Below, one piece after another: positions 1 through 8,111 of a DNA stretch of 64,000 nucleotides (the stretch's first letter is position 1; each line of letters opens with the position of its first letter). The stretch lies in contig CANGFT010000008.1 in assembly GCA_947453205.1 (NCBI GenBank), forward strand, positions 1-64,000. The letters are read 5' to 3'. Under the pieces are notes generated by a model. That model did no database searches. It was not told the origin of the DNA and worked only from the letters and a program-made list of their open reading frames with translations. Origin of the DNA: Beijerinckiaceae bacterium (GTDB lineage: Bacteria > Pseudomonadota > Alphaproteobacteria > Rhizobiales > Beijerinckiaceae). Position numbers and translations under genes: made by a program.

Positions 1-2
1 GC

Positions 3-890
3 TACTCCCTCATTCTGCCGGTCGTGCTCTGCATGGTCTATATCGGCGCCTTCGAGGGCAAGCGTCAGTGGGGCGATCTCTATTCGCTGCTGTTCTTCGG
101 CGTCTTCGCCTGGGCGATGAAGCACTTCAAGTGGCCGCGTCCGCCGCTGGTGCTGGGCTTCATTCTCGGCGGCATTCTTGAGCGTTACATGTTCATCTCC
201 ATCCAGCGCTATGGCGTGTCGTGGATGTGGCGTCCGCTCGTGGTCGTGATGTTCGTCATGGCGCTCCTATCGCTTCTGCGTCCCTTCCTGCAGGACGTGA
301 AGGCGCATGGCGGATTGAAGGGCATGCTCTCTGACTTCCACGCGCCCAAGTTCGCATGGAACCAGTTGTTCCCGGCCTTCATGATCGTCATCTTCCTCGT
401 GATGATGGCCGAGGCCCTGACCTGGAACTTCTACGCCAGGATCATCCCGACCATCGTGGGCACGGGAGCCTTGCTCTTCGCAACGCTCTCCCTTCTCAAC
501 GATGTCTTCAAGGGGGATCTCCACAAGGCTCGCTCCGCTGCGGCGGCGGCCAAGGGCGAAACCGAAGAAAAGATGCACATGGACATCGGCAGCAACATCA
601 CCCATCTCTCACCCACGACGATCTTCCTGCGTGGCGTGATCTTCTTTGGATGGATGGTGGGCTTCCTGATCTCGATGGCGCTGATCGGTCTCATCCCGAC
701 CGTTCCGATCTTCATCATCGCCTTCATGCGGACCGAAGCGAAGGAGCCCTGGAGCATCACGCTTCCGATGGCGATCTTCATGACGATCTTCATCTACTTC
801 CTGTTCGACTGGCTGCTCGCCATCCCGTGGCCCGGCTCTTTCCTGGGCGACGCCTGGCCGTTCTGGAAGGAACATATGCCGAGCGCCTGA
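3..890 (+). CDS. tctA: Tripartite tricarboxylate transporter permease TctA, C-terminal part (5' truncated by window edge)
   Basis: This is the large membrane subunit of a TTT (TctABC) secondary transporter, which moves carboxylates across the inner membrane after delivery by a periplasmic TctC protein. The reading frame is open to the left edge, so the gene starts outside the window; about 295 of the usual 500 residues are visible. Several hydrophobic segments are evident, together with the TctA-like run WPRPPLVLGFILG followed by ERY and a Ser/Arg-containing loop, and a Trp-rich end. A strong terminator follows 18 bases after the stop. No tctB or adjacent tctC is seen, so its partners are probably upstream. 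It is the only TTT membrane gene in a window with ten tctC genes. Family assignment is firm; substrate is unknown. Confidence 0.9.
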   Translation, partial: YSLILPVVLCMVYIGAFEGKRQWGDLYSLLFFGVFAWAMKHFKWPRPPLVLGFILGGILERYMFISIQRYGVSWMWRPLVVVMFVMALLSLLRPFLQDVKAHGGLKGMLSDFHAPKFAWNQLFPAFMIVIFLVMMAEALTWNFYARIIPTIVGTGALLFATLSLLNDVFKGDLHKARSAAAAAKGETEEKMHMDIGSNITHLSPTTIFLRGVIFFGWMVGFLISMALIGLIPTVPIFIIAFMRTEAKEPWSITLPMAIFMTIFIYFLFDWLLAIPWPGSFLGDAWPFWKEHMPSA

Positions 891-908
891 TCGAGGGAGT
901 GCAAACCG

Positions 909-938
909 GGGCCGTCGCAGCGATGCGGCGGCCCTTTT
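909..938 (+). terminator. Rho-independent terminator of tctA
   Basis: An 11-bp stem (909-919 with 924-934, one G-T wobble), a GCGA tetraloop, and a TTTT run at 935-938 lie just after the tctA stop. Confidence 0.8.
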
Positions 939-957
939 CATTTGTCCTGCGGGCAAG

Positions 958-988
958 AAAAAGGCCGGAGCGCCAATGGTGTCCGGCC
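958..988 (-). terminator. Rho-independent terminator of the SnoaL-like gene
   Basis: On the minus strand GGCCGGA (988-982) pairs with TCCGGCC (969-963) around a 12-base loop and is followed by TTTTT (962-958). It sits 35 bases past the stop of the minus-strand gene ending at 1023. Confidence 0.75.
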
Positions 989-1022
989 GGTCGTCAGGGG
1001 TTGTTTCGGGCTGCCCGAGGCT

Positions 1023-1622
1023 TCACAGAGCCCCGCCCGCCAGCCAGTCTGCGCCGCGCTTGTAGAGCGCCTCCACAGCCGACCCCTTGAGCCCGGGCAT
1101 ATCCATCTTGATCTTGTAGCCGATCTTCGACTGGAGATAAGCGAGATGACGATAGCCCTCGGGGAAACTCATGAGCAGGGTCTGGTCGAGCTCCACCTTG
1201 CTCGCGGGATCCACCGGATCCATGCGGTCCTTTTCATAGATGGGTTGGCGCAGCACGAAGCCCCATTTGCCGTTGCGGCGTTCGATGAAATCATAGAAGC
1301 GCCCGGTGCAGACGACGTCCACCAGCACGTCATGGACCTTCGCGCGCTGGCTGATGGTCATCTTGGTCTGGGAGATGGCGCGGTCGCCCGCCAGATCAAT
1401 CGAATTGCCGCCGAGGAAATGCAGGATGGAGACGCCCTTGGCCCAGCCTTCCTTGCTCATGGCGATGAACTCGTCCGCCGTGCCCTGCGTCCAGGTGGCC
1501 TGCATCACGCCATCGTCATGCCAGACCGTGCGAAAACGGTCCCAGTGGCCCGCGTCGCGCCAGACGACCCAATTATCCACGAGTTGCCTGATGGTGAGGC
1601 GGTCGAGAAGCTCTTGATCCAT
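1023..1622 (-). CDS. SnoaL/NTF2-like fold protein
   Basis: A 199-residue cytoplasmic protein of the SnoaL-like (NTF2 fold) type, a cone-shaped fold used by polyketide cyclases, small dehydratases and ring-hydroxylating dioxygenase beta subunits. The N-terminus MDQELLDRL then a helix with DNWVVWRDAGHWD, followed by WHDDGVM, is the typical alpha-hairpin and first strand. A longer frame starts at 1694, but the ATG at 1622 has AGGGAG six bases upstream, so I use that start. The gene stands alone between a terminator and an ABC exporter on the same strand, 75 bases downstream of it. The reaction cannot be inferred. Confidence 0.75.
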   Translation of the reverse strand: MDQELLDRLTIRQLVDNWVVWRDAGHWDRFRTVWHDDGVMQATWTQGTADEFIAMSKEGWAKGVSILHFLGGNSIDLAGDRAISQTKMTISQRAKVHDVLVDVVCTGRFYDFIERRNGKWGFVLRQPIYEKDRMDPVDPASKVELDQTLLMSFPEGYRHLAYLQSKIGYKIKMDMPGLKGSAVEALYKRGADWLAGGAL

Positions 1623-1697
1623 GATGGTCTCCCTAATCGTCGTGACGGCTTTAACTGACTGCGGGCCGCTTGCCAATTCGCAACCTTTGCGCAAGCG

Positions 1698-2501
1698 TCA
1701 GGTGACGGATTCAGCGCTATAGCGCGCGATCAACCCGTTCCTGACGCAGACGCCATGCACATGGGCGAAGAAAGCCGCGGCAGCCGCCAAATAGAGCAGC
1801 GAGAGCCCGAGCGCCTGACCCAGCGCCATATGATCGGCCTGCCCGCCCTGCGTGACCGCGCGCAGGGTCTCGAAGACATAAGATGGAGGCAGGGCGTAGG
1901 CGAGCGGCTGCATCCAGCCGGGCAGCGAGGCGACGGGATAGAACACGCTGGCGAAAGGCGAGAGAACGGCGGGCAGGGGCCAGATGAGCCATTCAGCCGC
2001 CGGGCCAAGGCGCAGCACCATGGCGCTGCCAGCGACGCCCAGCGCGACGCCAAAGATGAAGAGCACCAGCAGTCCCGGAATGATCGCCATGCCGTAAGAC
2101 AGGAAAGAAAGCCCGAAGGCGAGGCTCGCAAGCGCGATCATCACCGCAAGCCCGAGCACGCTCGTGCATATGCCCGTGAGCACGAGGCCCGTGACATATT
2201 CCGCCCGCGAGAGCGGCGAAGCGAAGATCGCCAGCAGGTTGCGGGACCAGACATCTTCGAAGAAGGCCATGGTGACGCCCTGCATGACGCGCGACAGAAA
2301 GTCCCACAGCAACACCGCGCCCAGCATGGCCGGCACGAAATCAAAGCCCGGTGAGGCGATTGTGTTGAGATAGCGGGTGATGAAGCCCCAGAGCATCACG
2401 TCAATGGCGATCCAGGCGAAAAGCGGCAGAACCCGCGTCGGACTGCCGCGCAGGAGATAGATCTGCCGCAGCATGATCGCCCCGATGCGACGCATGTTCA
2501 T
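1698..2501 (-). CDS. ABC-2 type transporter permease
   Basis: A 267-residue membrane protein with about six hydrophobic segments and the ABC-2 layout (NodJ/DrrB-like): short cytoplasmic N-terminus with RQIYLLRGSP, then membrane pairs. Its start overlaps the stop of the upstream ATPase gene by 4 bp (ATGA), so the two are translationally coupled and form a two-component exporter at the inner membrane. A likely cargo would be a small molecule or lipid-linked compound; the sequence does not say which. Confidence 0.85.
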   Translation of the reverse strand: MNMRRIGAIMLRQIYLLRGSPTRVLPLFAWIAIDVMLWGFITRYLNTIASPGFDFVPAMLGAVLLWDFLSRVMQGVTMAFFEDVWSRNLLAIFASPLSRAEYVTGLVLTGICTSVLGLAVMIALASLAFGLSFLSYGMAIIPGLLVLFIFGVALGVAGSAMVLRLGPAAEWLIWPLPAVLSPFASVFYPVASLPGWMQPLAYALPPSYVFETLRAVTQGGQADHMALGQALGLSLLYLAAAAAFFAHVHGVCVRNGLIARYSAESVT

Positions 2502-3256
2502 GGCTTTGCTCCATCGTCATGGCCGCGCGAAAGATTGATGAACAGGTCTTCAAGCGAGGCCATGCCATGCTCGCCCGGCAATGTGCGGGGATCCCCTTCG
2601 ATCAGGATGCGCCCGCGCGACAAAAGCATCATGCGCGTGCAGACCGCTTCGACCTCATACATATTATGACTGGTCCATAAGACTGCGCCCCGCTCACGCT
2701 GCGCATAGTCCCGAATATGATTGCGGATCGTATCGGCGGTCGAGGGGTCGATGGAGGCCGTAGGCTCGTCCAGCAGCAAGAGCCTTGGTTTGTTGAGCAG
2801 CGCCTTTGCGAGACTTACGCGCGTCTGCTCGCCTGAGGACAAGAGGCCGCAGCGGGTGTTGCGGTAACGGACAAGATCAAAGATCTCGATGAGTTCATTG
2901 ATGCGCGCGGTCAGGTCCGGCGCATCATAGATCATGCCGAAGACCCGCAGGTTCTGCACAACCGTAAGATTGCCCGGCAGCGGCGCGTAGACCGCGGAGA
3001 AATTCACGCGTGCGAGCGCGGCTTCACGGTTCCTTGCGAGATCGATGCCGTCGATGACGACGCTGCCGCAAGTCGGTTCGAGCACACCAAGGATCATATT
3101 GATGGTTGTGGTCTTGCCCGCGCCGTTCAATCCAACAAGGCCGACAATCTCGCCGGGGGCGATGGAGAAGGAGAGGTCGTCGACGACCGTGCGGCCAAGA
3201 AAGTTTTTGCTCAGACGATCAATTTTAAGGGCGGGCGCCACGGGCGATGCTTGCAT
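2498..3256 (-). CDS. ABC transporter ATP-binding protein (exporter type)
   Basis: A 252-residue single nucleotide-binding domain. Walker A is GLNGAGKTT near residue 43, the signature is LSSGEQTR, Walker B is LLLLDEPTASID, and the switch histidine is in WTSHN. It powers the ABC-2 permease encoded directly downstream (4-bp overlap). The protein resembles NatA/NodI/CcmA-type exporters. The C-terminal extension is short, with no drug-resistance-specific domain. Confidence 0.88.
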   Translation of the reverse strand: MQASPVAPALKIDRLSKNFLGRTVVDDLSFSIAPGEIVGLVGLNGAGKTTTINMILGVLEPTCGSVVIDGIDLARNREAALARVNFSAVYAPLPGNLTVVQNLRVFGMIYDAPDLTARINELIEIFDLVRYRNTRCGLLSSGEQTRVSLAKALLNKPRLLLLDEPTASIDPSTADTIRNHIRDYAQRERGAVLWTSHNMYEVEAVCTRMMLLSRGRILIEGDPRTLPGEHGMASLEDLFINLSRGHDDGAKP

Positions 3257-3471
3257 CAGCGAATGATCCCCTGAACATAACGCCCGATCGGCGCTTCGGG
3301 CAAAGACCCGCCCCCACGGGCGAGCGCGCCCATGCTTTATGTGTTTTGATGAAGGGGAATGGATCTAACCATGGAAAACAGGACGAACCCCCATGAGGAA
3401 AAGTGCGTCCTGATTGCTGATCCCGGCTTTGAATTGTTCGCGATCACATGAAATTGATCGCGCGGGACTGC

Positions 3472-3672
3472 TCAGATGATGGTGACCGAGCCGCCGCGGC
3501 CACGGCCCTTCACAATCTTTTCTGCAGCAAAAAGAGTGGCATGAACCTTCCAGTAACGGGTTTCGCTCCAGCCAAGCGTCAGGCGAAGCGCGCCATTTCC
3601 GGCGGAAGAGCCGAGTTTGCGCAGAGTGGCGATGAAAACCTTTGAATCCTGTTCAACAGTGGGGCGTGCCAT
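3472..3672 (-). CDS. Small winged-helix-like protein
   Basis: A 66-residue protein. The segment with LRKLGSSAGNGALR, LGWSETRYWKV and a C-terminal GRGRGGSV has the rhythm of a winged-helix DNA-binding domain (two helices then a basic wing). GGAAGAG lies three bases before the ATG. It stands alone between the ABC exporter and a response regulator, all on the minus strand. I do not recognise a named family; a nucleic-acid-binding role is inference from the basic glycine-rich wing. Confidence 0.55.
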   Translation of the reverse strand: MARPTVEQDSKVFIATLRKLGSSAGNGALRLTLGWSETRYWKVHATLFAAEKIVKGRGRGGSVTII

Positions 3673-3767
3673 TTAACTCTTCCATTTTGAGGGATGAATG
3701 CCGTTTAACGCGGATGTGTATATAAGTTGCTAACCGTTTCTGTCTATAGTCGCAAGCATTCTTTAAA

Positions 3768-4151
3768 TTAAGTTTTTAATTGCGTGCTGAAGAGACAGGC
3801 GCAAACCCCCTCAGTCAAATCCGTCTCGCTGAATGGTTTGGTGATCCAGCGTAACGCTTTGGCTGCCGGTCCGGTGGCTATTTCCTTTGGAAAGGCGCTT
3901 GCGACGATAAAAGGAATTCCCAGTTCACGCAGTCTTTGTGCGACTGGGCCGCTATCGCCATCAGCGATGTTAAAATCAAGAACAGCCGCGTCAGGGCGCT
4001 CGTATGTCAAAAAATCAAGGGAGTCGCGATTTGACCTGAAGGGACCGGCTACATTCAGTCCGCTATCGCTCAGGATGTCCGCGATGAGCATCGAGACCAC
4101 GATCTCGTCCTCAACGACGAGTATGCTCGCTTTTTCCTGATGCTCTGTCAT
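3768..4151 (-). CDS. Single-domain response regulator (REC only)
   Basis: A 127-residue receiver domain with no output domain. The acidic pair is E14-D15, the phosphoacceptor is D59 in VLDFN, and the conserved Lys sits in ITKPF near the C-terminus. Such proteins act by protein-protein contact or as phosphate shuttles or sinks. No histidine kinase is in the window. The gene is transcribed away from a second REC-only gene at 4556; the 404-base gap contains a nested inverted repeat. The two proteins share the REC core but are clearly different in sequence. Confidence 0.85.
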   Translation of the reverse strand: MTEHQEKASILVVEDEIVVSMLIADILSDSGLNVAGPFRSNRDSLDFLTYERPDAAVLDFNIADGDSGPVAQRLRELGIPFIVASAFPKEIATGPAAKALRWITKPFSETDLTEGVCACLFSTQLKT

Positions 4152-4555
4152 GGATCTCTGTCCATCGTTTCGCCGGAGGGTTAAGCTTTAAACAGTGTTA
4201 TGAATTGCGCCGGCTATGGTCGCCTGAGTAAGATGTTGGACCATGACAGGCGCAACGCGCCCTTGATGGTCCTTGCATGGCCATGGTGAATCGCTTGCCT
4301 GCGAAGATGCAAGACACAGGATAAGTTATCACCATTAATAGATGACAAATTTTAGCTTTGACCATGTTTGTCTGGTTTAGTTGAAGCAATTACTGTTCAT
4401 GACGACACTTTTTCTGGCGGCATCGGGCGCCAGGACCGGCTCGACCACAATCATCATTCATCCCCCCCGCCCTTTTCGGGGCCCCGCGCCGCCCTATCTG
4501 CAGCCGCGGGACATTTATGATGCGACTGCAAGGCTGAAGCCGTCTGGAGTGGGCG
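4152..4555. other. Intergenic region between two divergent response-regulator genes
   Basis: 404 bases with no convincing gene. It is AT-richer than its surroundings at 4310-4400, which fits promoter DNA for the divergent genes. It holds the nested inverted repeat at 4205-4255. A frame at 4381-4635 begins like a short signal peptide, but it runs out of frame into the next gene. Confidence 0.6.
4205..4255. repeat. Nested inverted repeat (two-tier hairpin or operator)
   Basis: TTGCGCC (4205-4211) is inverted as GGCGCAA (4249-4255). Inside it ATGGTC (4216-4221) is inverted as GACCAT (4239-4244). Four unpaired bases separate the tiers on each side, and the central loop is 17 bases. It lies 54 bases upstream of the minus-strand response regulator and has no T-run, so it is not a simple terminator. 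Confidence 0.6.
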
Positions 4556-4948
4556 ATGTCGAGACAGAACGGAGCAAAACACGCCAAACGTGTCCTTGTG
4601 GTCGAGGACGAACCGTTCATCGCCATGGGGCTTGAGCAGGCGCTGCCAAGGCTGGGTTATGAAGTGGTCGGCGTCGCCTCTTACTTGCGGGAGGCTCTGG
4701 CGAAGGCGGAGGCTGGCGGGTTCGATGTTGCGGTGCTGGATGTGAACCTTGGCGGCGAACTCACTTACCGGGTCGCGGATGTGCTGCTCTCGCAAGGCAC
4801 GCCCTTCGTCTTCTGCACCGCCTATGGAGACGTCGCCTTCGGACGCTATGAAAATGCGCCTGTGCTGCAAAAACCCTTCGAGAAAAAAGCGCTGGCCCGC
4901 GCCATTGAAGAGGCGCTCGCCCGCAGGCAGACGTCCGGCGTGGCCTAG
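4556..4948 (+). CDS. Single-domain response regulator (REC only)
   Basis: A 130-residue receiver domain without output domain. The acidic pair is E17-D18, the phosphoacceptor D62 in AVLDVN, the Thr/Ala switch position lies in FCTAYG, and the conserved Lys in VLQKPF. GGAG sits a few bases before the ATG. It is of the stand-alone type common in Hyphomicrobiales, where such proteins often pair with HWE-family kinases encoded elsewhere. Nothing downstream is co-transcribed with confidence. Confidence 0.87.
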   Translation: MSRQNGAKHAKRVLVVEDEPFIAMGLEQALPRLGYEVVGVASYLREALAKAEAGGFDVAVLDVNLGGELTYRVADVLLSQGTPFVFCTAYGDVAFGRYENAPVLQKPFEKKALARAIEEALARRQTSGVA

Positions 4949-5282
4949 AGCGCTTCGATCAATGCGCACAAGAGCGCTTTGACGGTCGACGCCTGACTGG
5001 CGCGGCCGGTGGATCGGCGGGGCGCTGCGCTAACCGCCATGCAAGCCTTCGTGCGCCTAAAAAAGCGTCAGGCACGATCCCCTCAAAGTGATCCGGGTTG
5101 ACGGCGCAAGGGCTGAACGAGCCCGGTTGGTCCTCGCCGCGACGAGAAGCTTGGCCGGGAGGGCGGTCTTTGAATTGCACAGCCGCTCAAGAAAAGCGCC
5201 CGACGATCCTTCCGCTCAAGCTTCGTCTTTGACGAAGCTGGGACATCCGAGGCAGACTCGCCAAAACGAATCCGGAGGAATC
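4949..5282. other. Intergenic region upstream of a ThDP enzyme gene
   Basis: 334 bases without a supported gene. The 9-mer AGAGCGCTT occurs twice, at 4947-4955 and 4971-4979. The rest holds mixed GC-rich sequence with CCCTCAAAGTGATCCGG near 5080-5096, similar in style to dispersed short repeats of alphaproteobacteria. GGAGGA at 5274-5279 is the ribosome site of the next gene. The reading frame is open upstream of that start, but the added residues have no family similarity. Confidence 0.5.
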
Positions 5283-6947
5283 ATGAAGGTCGCTGAAGCC
5301 ATCTGCCATTCGCTGGTCTGTGAAGGCGTCCGCTTTGCTGCGGGGATCACGGGACAATCCATCGGGCATGTCGCCGACGCCCTCGCCGAGCACGACGAGG
5401 TGAATGTGATCTATGCGCGGCAGGAGCGGGTCGCCTTCGATATCTGTGACGGCTTCGCCAGAGCAAGCGGCAGGCCGGCGGTGGTTTTCTCGGACGCAGG
5501 CCCCGCGGCCGCCAACGCCATGGGGGGGCTCGTCAACAGTTGGGGCGATTCCGTGCCGGTCCTGTTCATCGCCGGGCATAACAACCGCAGCGACATGCCA
5601 ACCGGCGACACCAAGGAAATTCCCTTCCGTGCGCTCTTCGGCCCCGTCAGCAAATGGGTTGCGGTCATCGAAGAACCCGAGCAGGCAGGGCCCTTGCTGC
5701 GGCGCGCTTTCATGCATCTGACCACCGGCAGACCGGGACCGGTCGTGATCGGCATGCCCTATGACATATCGTCAAAGCTCATCCATGACTTCACCTACGA
5801 GGCGGTTGGGCAGCGTCCACGCGTCCGCGCCGCAGGCGATCCCGCCGCTGTGGCTGCGGCTGCTGATATGCTTCTGCGTTCAGAGCGACCCTTCGTCTAT
5901 GCAGGCGCCGGTGTGCTTTTTTCTGAAGCGACCCCCGAACTCATCGCCCTTGCGGAGGCGCTCGCCCTCCCTGTCGCGACGACGTTGAACGGCAAGAGCG
6001 CCTTTCCCGAGGACCATGAGCTGGCTCTTGGAATCGGGGGCTTCGCACGCGCGCAATATGGCTCGTTGCCAGCCACGGTTCTGGCTCAGGAAGCCGACGT
6101 GATCCTGACCCTTGGCTGCGGCTTCAAGAAACATGCGACCCGGGGCCCGCGCCCGATTGGTTCGCGTCACATCCAGGTCGATGTCGATCCCGGCGAGATC
6201 AACAAGCACCACATCGCCGATGCGCCGATCCTTGGCGACGCCAAACTCGTGCTGTCGCAGCTTCTTGAAGCGGTCCGCGCGCGCAAGGCGACGCGTCCTG
6301 GCATGGCGCAAACGCGGGCGCGCGTCGCCGCCCTGCGCGACAGATGGAACACCGTCTGCGCGCCGCTGCTGACGTCCGAGCAGACGCCGGTCAACCCGTT
6401 TCGCGTGACCCGGGAGCTCGCCCGACTTCTCCCGCGCGACCGCAGTATCATGCTGCATGATGCGGGCTCCGTGCGCGGCACCACATGCCAGCACTATCCC
6501 GCGATCACGCCGCGCTCGTTCCTTGGCTTTGGCGTTCAAAGCGCCATGGGCTGGTCAATCGGCGCCGCGATCGGCGCCAAGGCGGCGGAGCCGACAAAAA
6601 TCGTCTGCGCGGTCATTGGCGAGGAAGCGTTCAATGAAACAGCCATGGATATCGAGACATCGATCCGCGGACGCCTGCCGGTGCTCATCATCGTCAAGAA
6701 CAACCGGGCCTATGTCGATCATGACGGCGGCAAAAGTCAGAAACTCGCGACGGCGCGCTTCGCGGAAGGCGTGGACATAGCCAGCGTTGCGATGGCGCTC
6801 GGGGCGCGCGCCTTCAAGGTCGAAGAGCCATCAGTCCTGGCCAAGACGCTCGCGGAGGCGATCGCCAGCGTCGAGGCGGGGCGCACCGCCGTCGTCGAGA
6901 TCAAGACCATACGCGAAAAGGCGAGCCTGCACCGTCTCTGGGAATAG
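5283..6947 (+). CDS. Thiamine diphosphate-dependent enzyme, acetolactate synthase-like
   Basis: A 554-residue protein with the three domains of the POX/acetolactate synthase family: Pyr domain (about 1-165), central domain (about 190-320) and PP domain (about 370-540). The ThDP-activating glutamate is present in the YARQER segment near residue 46. The cofactor motif normally written GDG...NN reads G446-E-E...N473-N, so the metal-binding Asp is replaced by Glu. Start is set by GGAGGA 3-8 bases before the ATG; the frame is open further upstream. It is convergent with a tctC gene only 12 bases away. The substrate is probably a 2-keto acid or a CoA ester, but this is inference. Confidence 0.85.
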   Translation: MKVAEAICHSLVCEGVRFAAGITGQSIGHVADALAEHDEVNVIYARQERVAFDICDGFARASGRPAVVFSDAGPAAANAMGGLVNSWGDSVPVLFIAGHNNRSDMPTGDTKEIPFRALFGPVSKWVAVIEEPEQAGPLLRRAFMHLTTGRPGPVVIGMPYDISSKLIHDFTYEAVGQRPRVRAAGDPAAVAAAADMLLRSERPFVYAGAGVLFSEATPELIALAEALALPVATTLNGKSAFPEDHELALGIGGFARAQYGSLPATVLAQEADVILTLGCGFKKHATRGPRPIGSRHIQVDVDPGEINKHHIADAPILGDAKLVLSQLLEAVRARKATRPGMAQTRARVAALRDRWNTVCAPLLTSEQTPVNPFRVTRELARLLPRDRSIMLHDAGSVRGTTCQHYPAITPRSFLGFGVQSAMGWSIGAAIGAKAAEPTKIVCAVIGEEAFNETAMDIETSIRGRLPVLIIVKNNRAYVDHDGGKSQKLATARFAEGVDIASVAMALGARAFKVEEPSVLAKTLAEAIASVEAGRTAVVEIKTIREKASLHRLWE

Positions 6948-6959
6948 GGAGCGAAGGCT

Positions 6960-7988
6960 TCATTTCCCCGAAGCTGCGGGGTCAAGCACCTGCCGCAAGC
7001 GGGCGGCGACGTCGGGCGGCGTCGCAGCGATCCGGGCGCTGAGGCGGTCAAGCTCCTCGCCGGACACAGGGTTGATGTCCAGCGTCTGACGCGCGGCGTC
7101 CCGCAACAAATCCGGATCTTTCATGGCCTCGTCAAAGGCGCGGCGCAGCGCCGTCAGGCGTTCAGCGGGAACGCCGGGCGGCGTGAGCAAGGGGCGACCG
7201 AACTCCTGCCGCGCGATGATGACGGTCATGGCCTGTTTCGCGCTCTCATCCTTGGGCATTTCAAGGAGCGGGACATCTTTCAGGTCGGGATGTGGCCGGA
7301 ACCCATACTGGGCGATGATCTTGATCTTTTTCTCGGCAAGCCACTGCTGGTTGCGCGCCTTGATCGTCACCAGGCCGATGCCCGCGTGCCCCATGACCTC
7401 GCCTCGCTCCATCGCGAGATCGATATGCGTGGTGCCCTCATAGCCCGCCACAATCTTGAATTTGGTGCCAAGAAAAGCGTTCGCCGCGAGGGGATTGTCC
7501 ATTGTGGCGGTGCCATGCGCGACAGCGCCGACGACGACCTCTTTTTCATAGAGATCGCGGATGGAATCAATGCCGGACGTATGCCAGGTCATGACCGTAA
7601 TGGCTTCGGGCGCCGAACTGCCGATCCAGCCGAATTTCGATGCGTCAAACCGCGCGTTCTCCGGGCTCAGCATGGGCGCTGTGGGCATGCCGTTCGTGAT
7701 CGCGCCCAGAACAGAGCCATCACGCGGGGCTGTGTTGTAGAGCTGGTTCGTGAGCGTCAGGCTGCCCGCCCCGGGGACGTTCTGAACGATGATCGAGGGG
7801 TTTCCCGGGATATATTTGCCGATATAGGCGGCCGCCAGCCGCGCCGATATGTCGTAGCCGGACCCGGCCGCAGCCCCGACCCGCAGCTGAATCTGCTTGC
7901 CGCGATAAAAATCCGCAACCGAATCCTGCGCCTGCGCGGGCAGACAGGCGGCGGCGAATGCTAATCCGAACGCTGCGACGAGCTTCAT
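6960..7988 (-). CDS. TctC/Bug-family periplasmic substrate-binding protein
   Basis: A 342-residue binding protein of the TTT system, which captures a carboxylate in the periplasm and hands it to TctAB. A signal peptide of about 20 residues ends in AQAQ. The core motifs are GSGYD with a following SARL, IPGNPSI, QNVPGAGSL and LYNTAPRDG. The frame extends to 8879, but GGGAGGA seven bases before the ATG at 7988 fixes the start. The gene stands alone, divergent from an aldo/keto reductase whose start is 124 bases away; the pair may share a control region. Ligand unknown. Confidence 0.9.
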   Translation of the reverse strand: MKLVAAFGLAFAAACLPAQAQDSVADFYRGKQIQLRVGAAAGSGYDISARLAAAYIGKYIPGNPSIIVQNVPGAGSLTLTNQLYNTAPRDGSVLGAITNGMPTAPMLSPENARFDASKFGWIGSSAPEAITVMTWHTSGIDSIRDLYEKEVVVGAVAHGTATMDNPLAANAFLGTKFKIVAGYEGTTHIDLAMERGEVMGHAGIGLVTIKARNQQWLAEKKIKIIAQYGFRPHPDLKDVPLLEMPKDESAKQAMTVIIARQEFGRPLLTPPGVPAERLTALRRAFDEAMKDPDLLRDAARQTLDINPVSGEELDRLSARIAATPPDVAARLRQVLDPAASGK

Positions 7989-8111
7989 GCATATCCTCCC
8001 GATTTTTTCGGACTTTCGCATGAACGGGGGCGCGATGGAAGCGGGGGCGGACAGGGCTTGTCTGGCGCGCCGAAAGCGCAGACACTGACGCCCAAAGGGA
8101 GAGGATGCCCC

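Noticed and set aside
4381-4635. 84-residue frame starting MKQLLFMTTLFLAASG
   Set aside because: It looks like a signal peptide, but it runs out of frame through the response regulator start and ends inside it, and its Pro-rich part has no family match.
4947-4979. 9-mer AGAGCGCTT direct repeat as a mobile-element end
   Set aside because: Only two copies 24 bases apart; no transposase or target duplication nearby.
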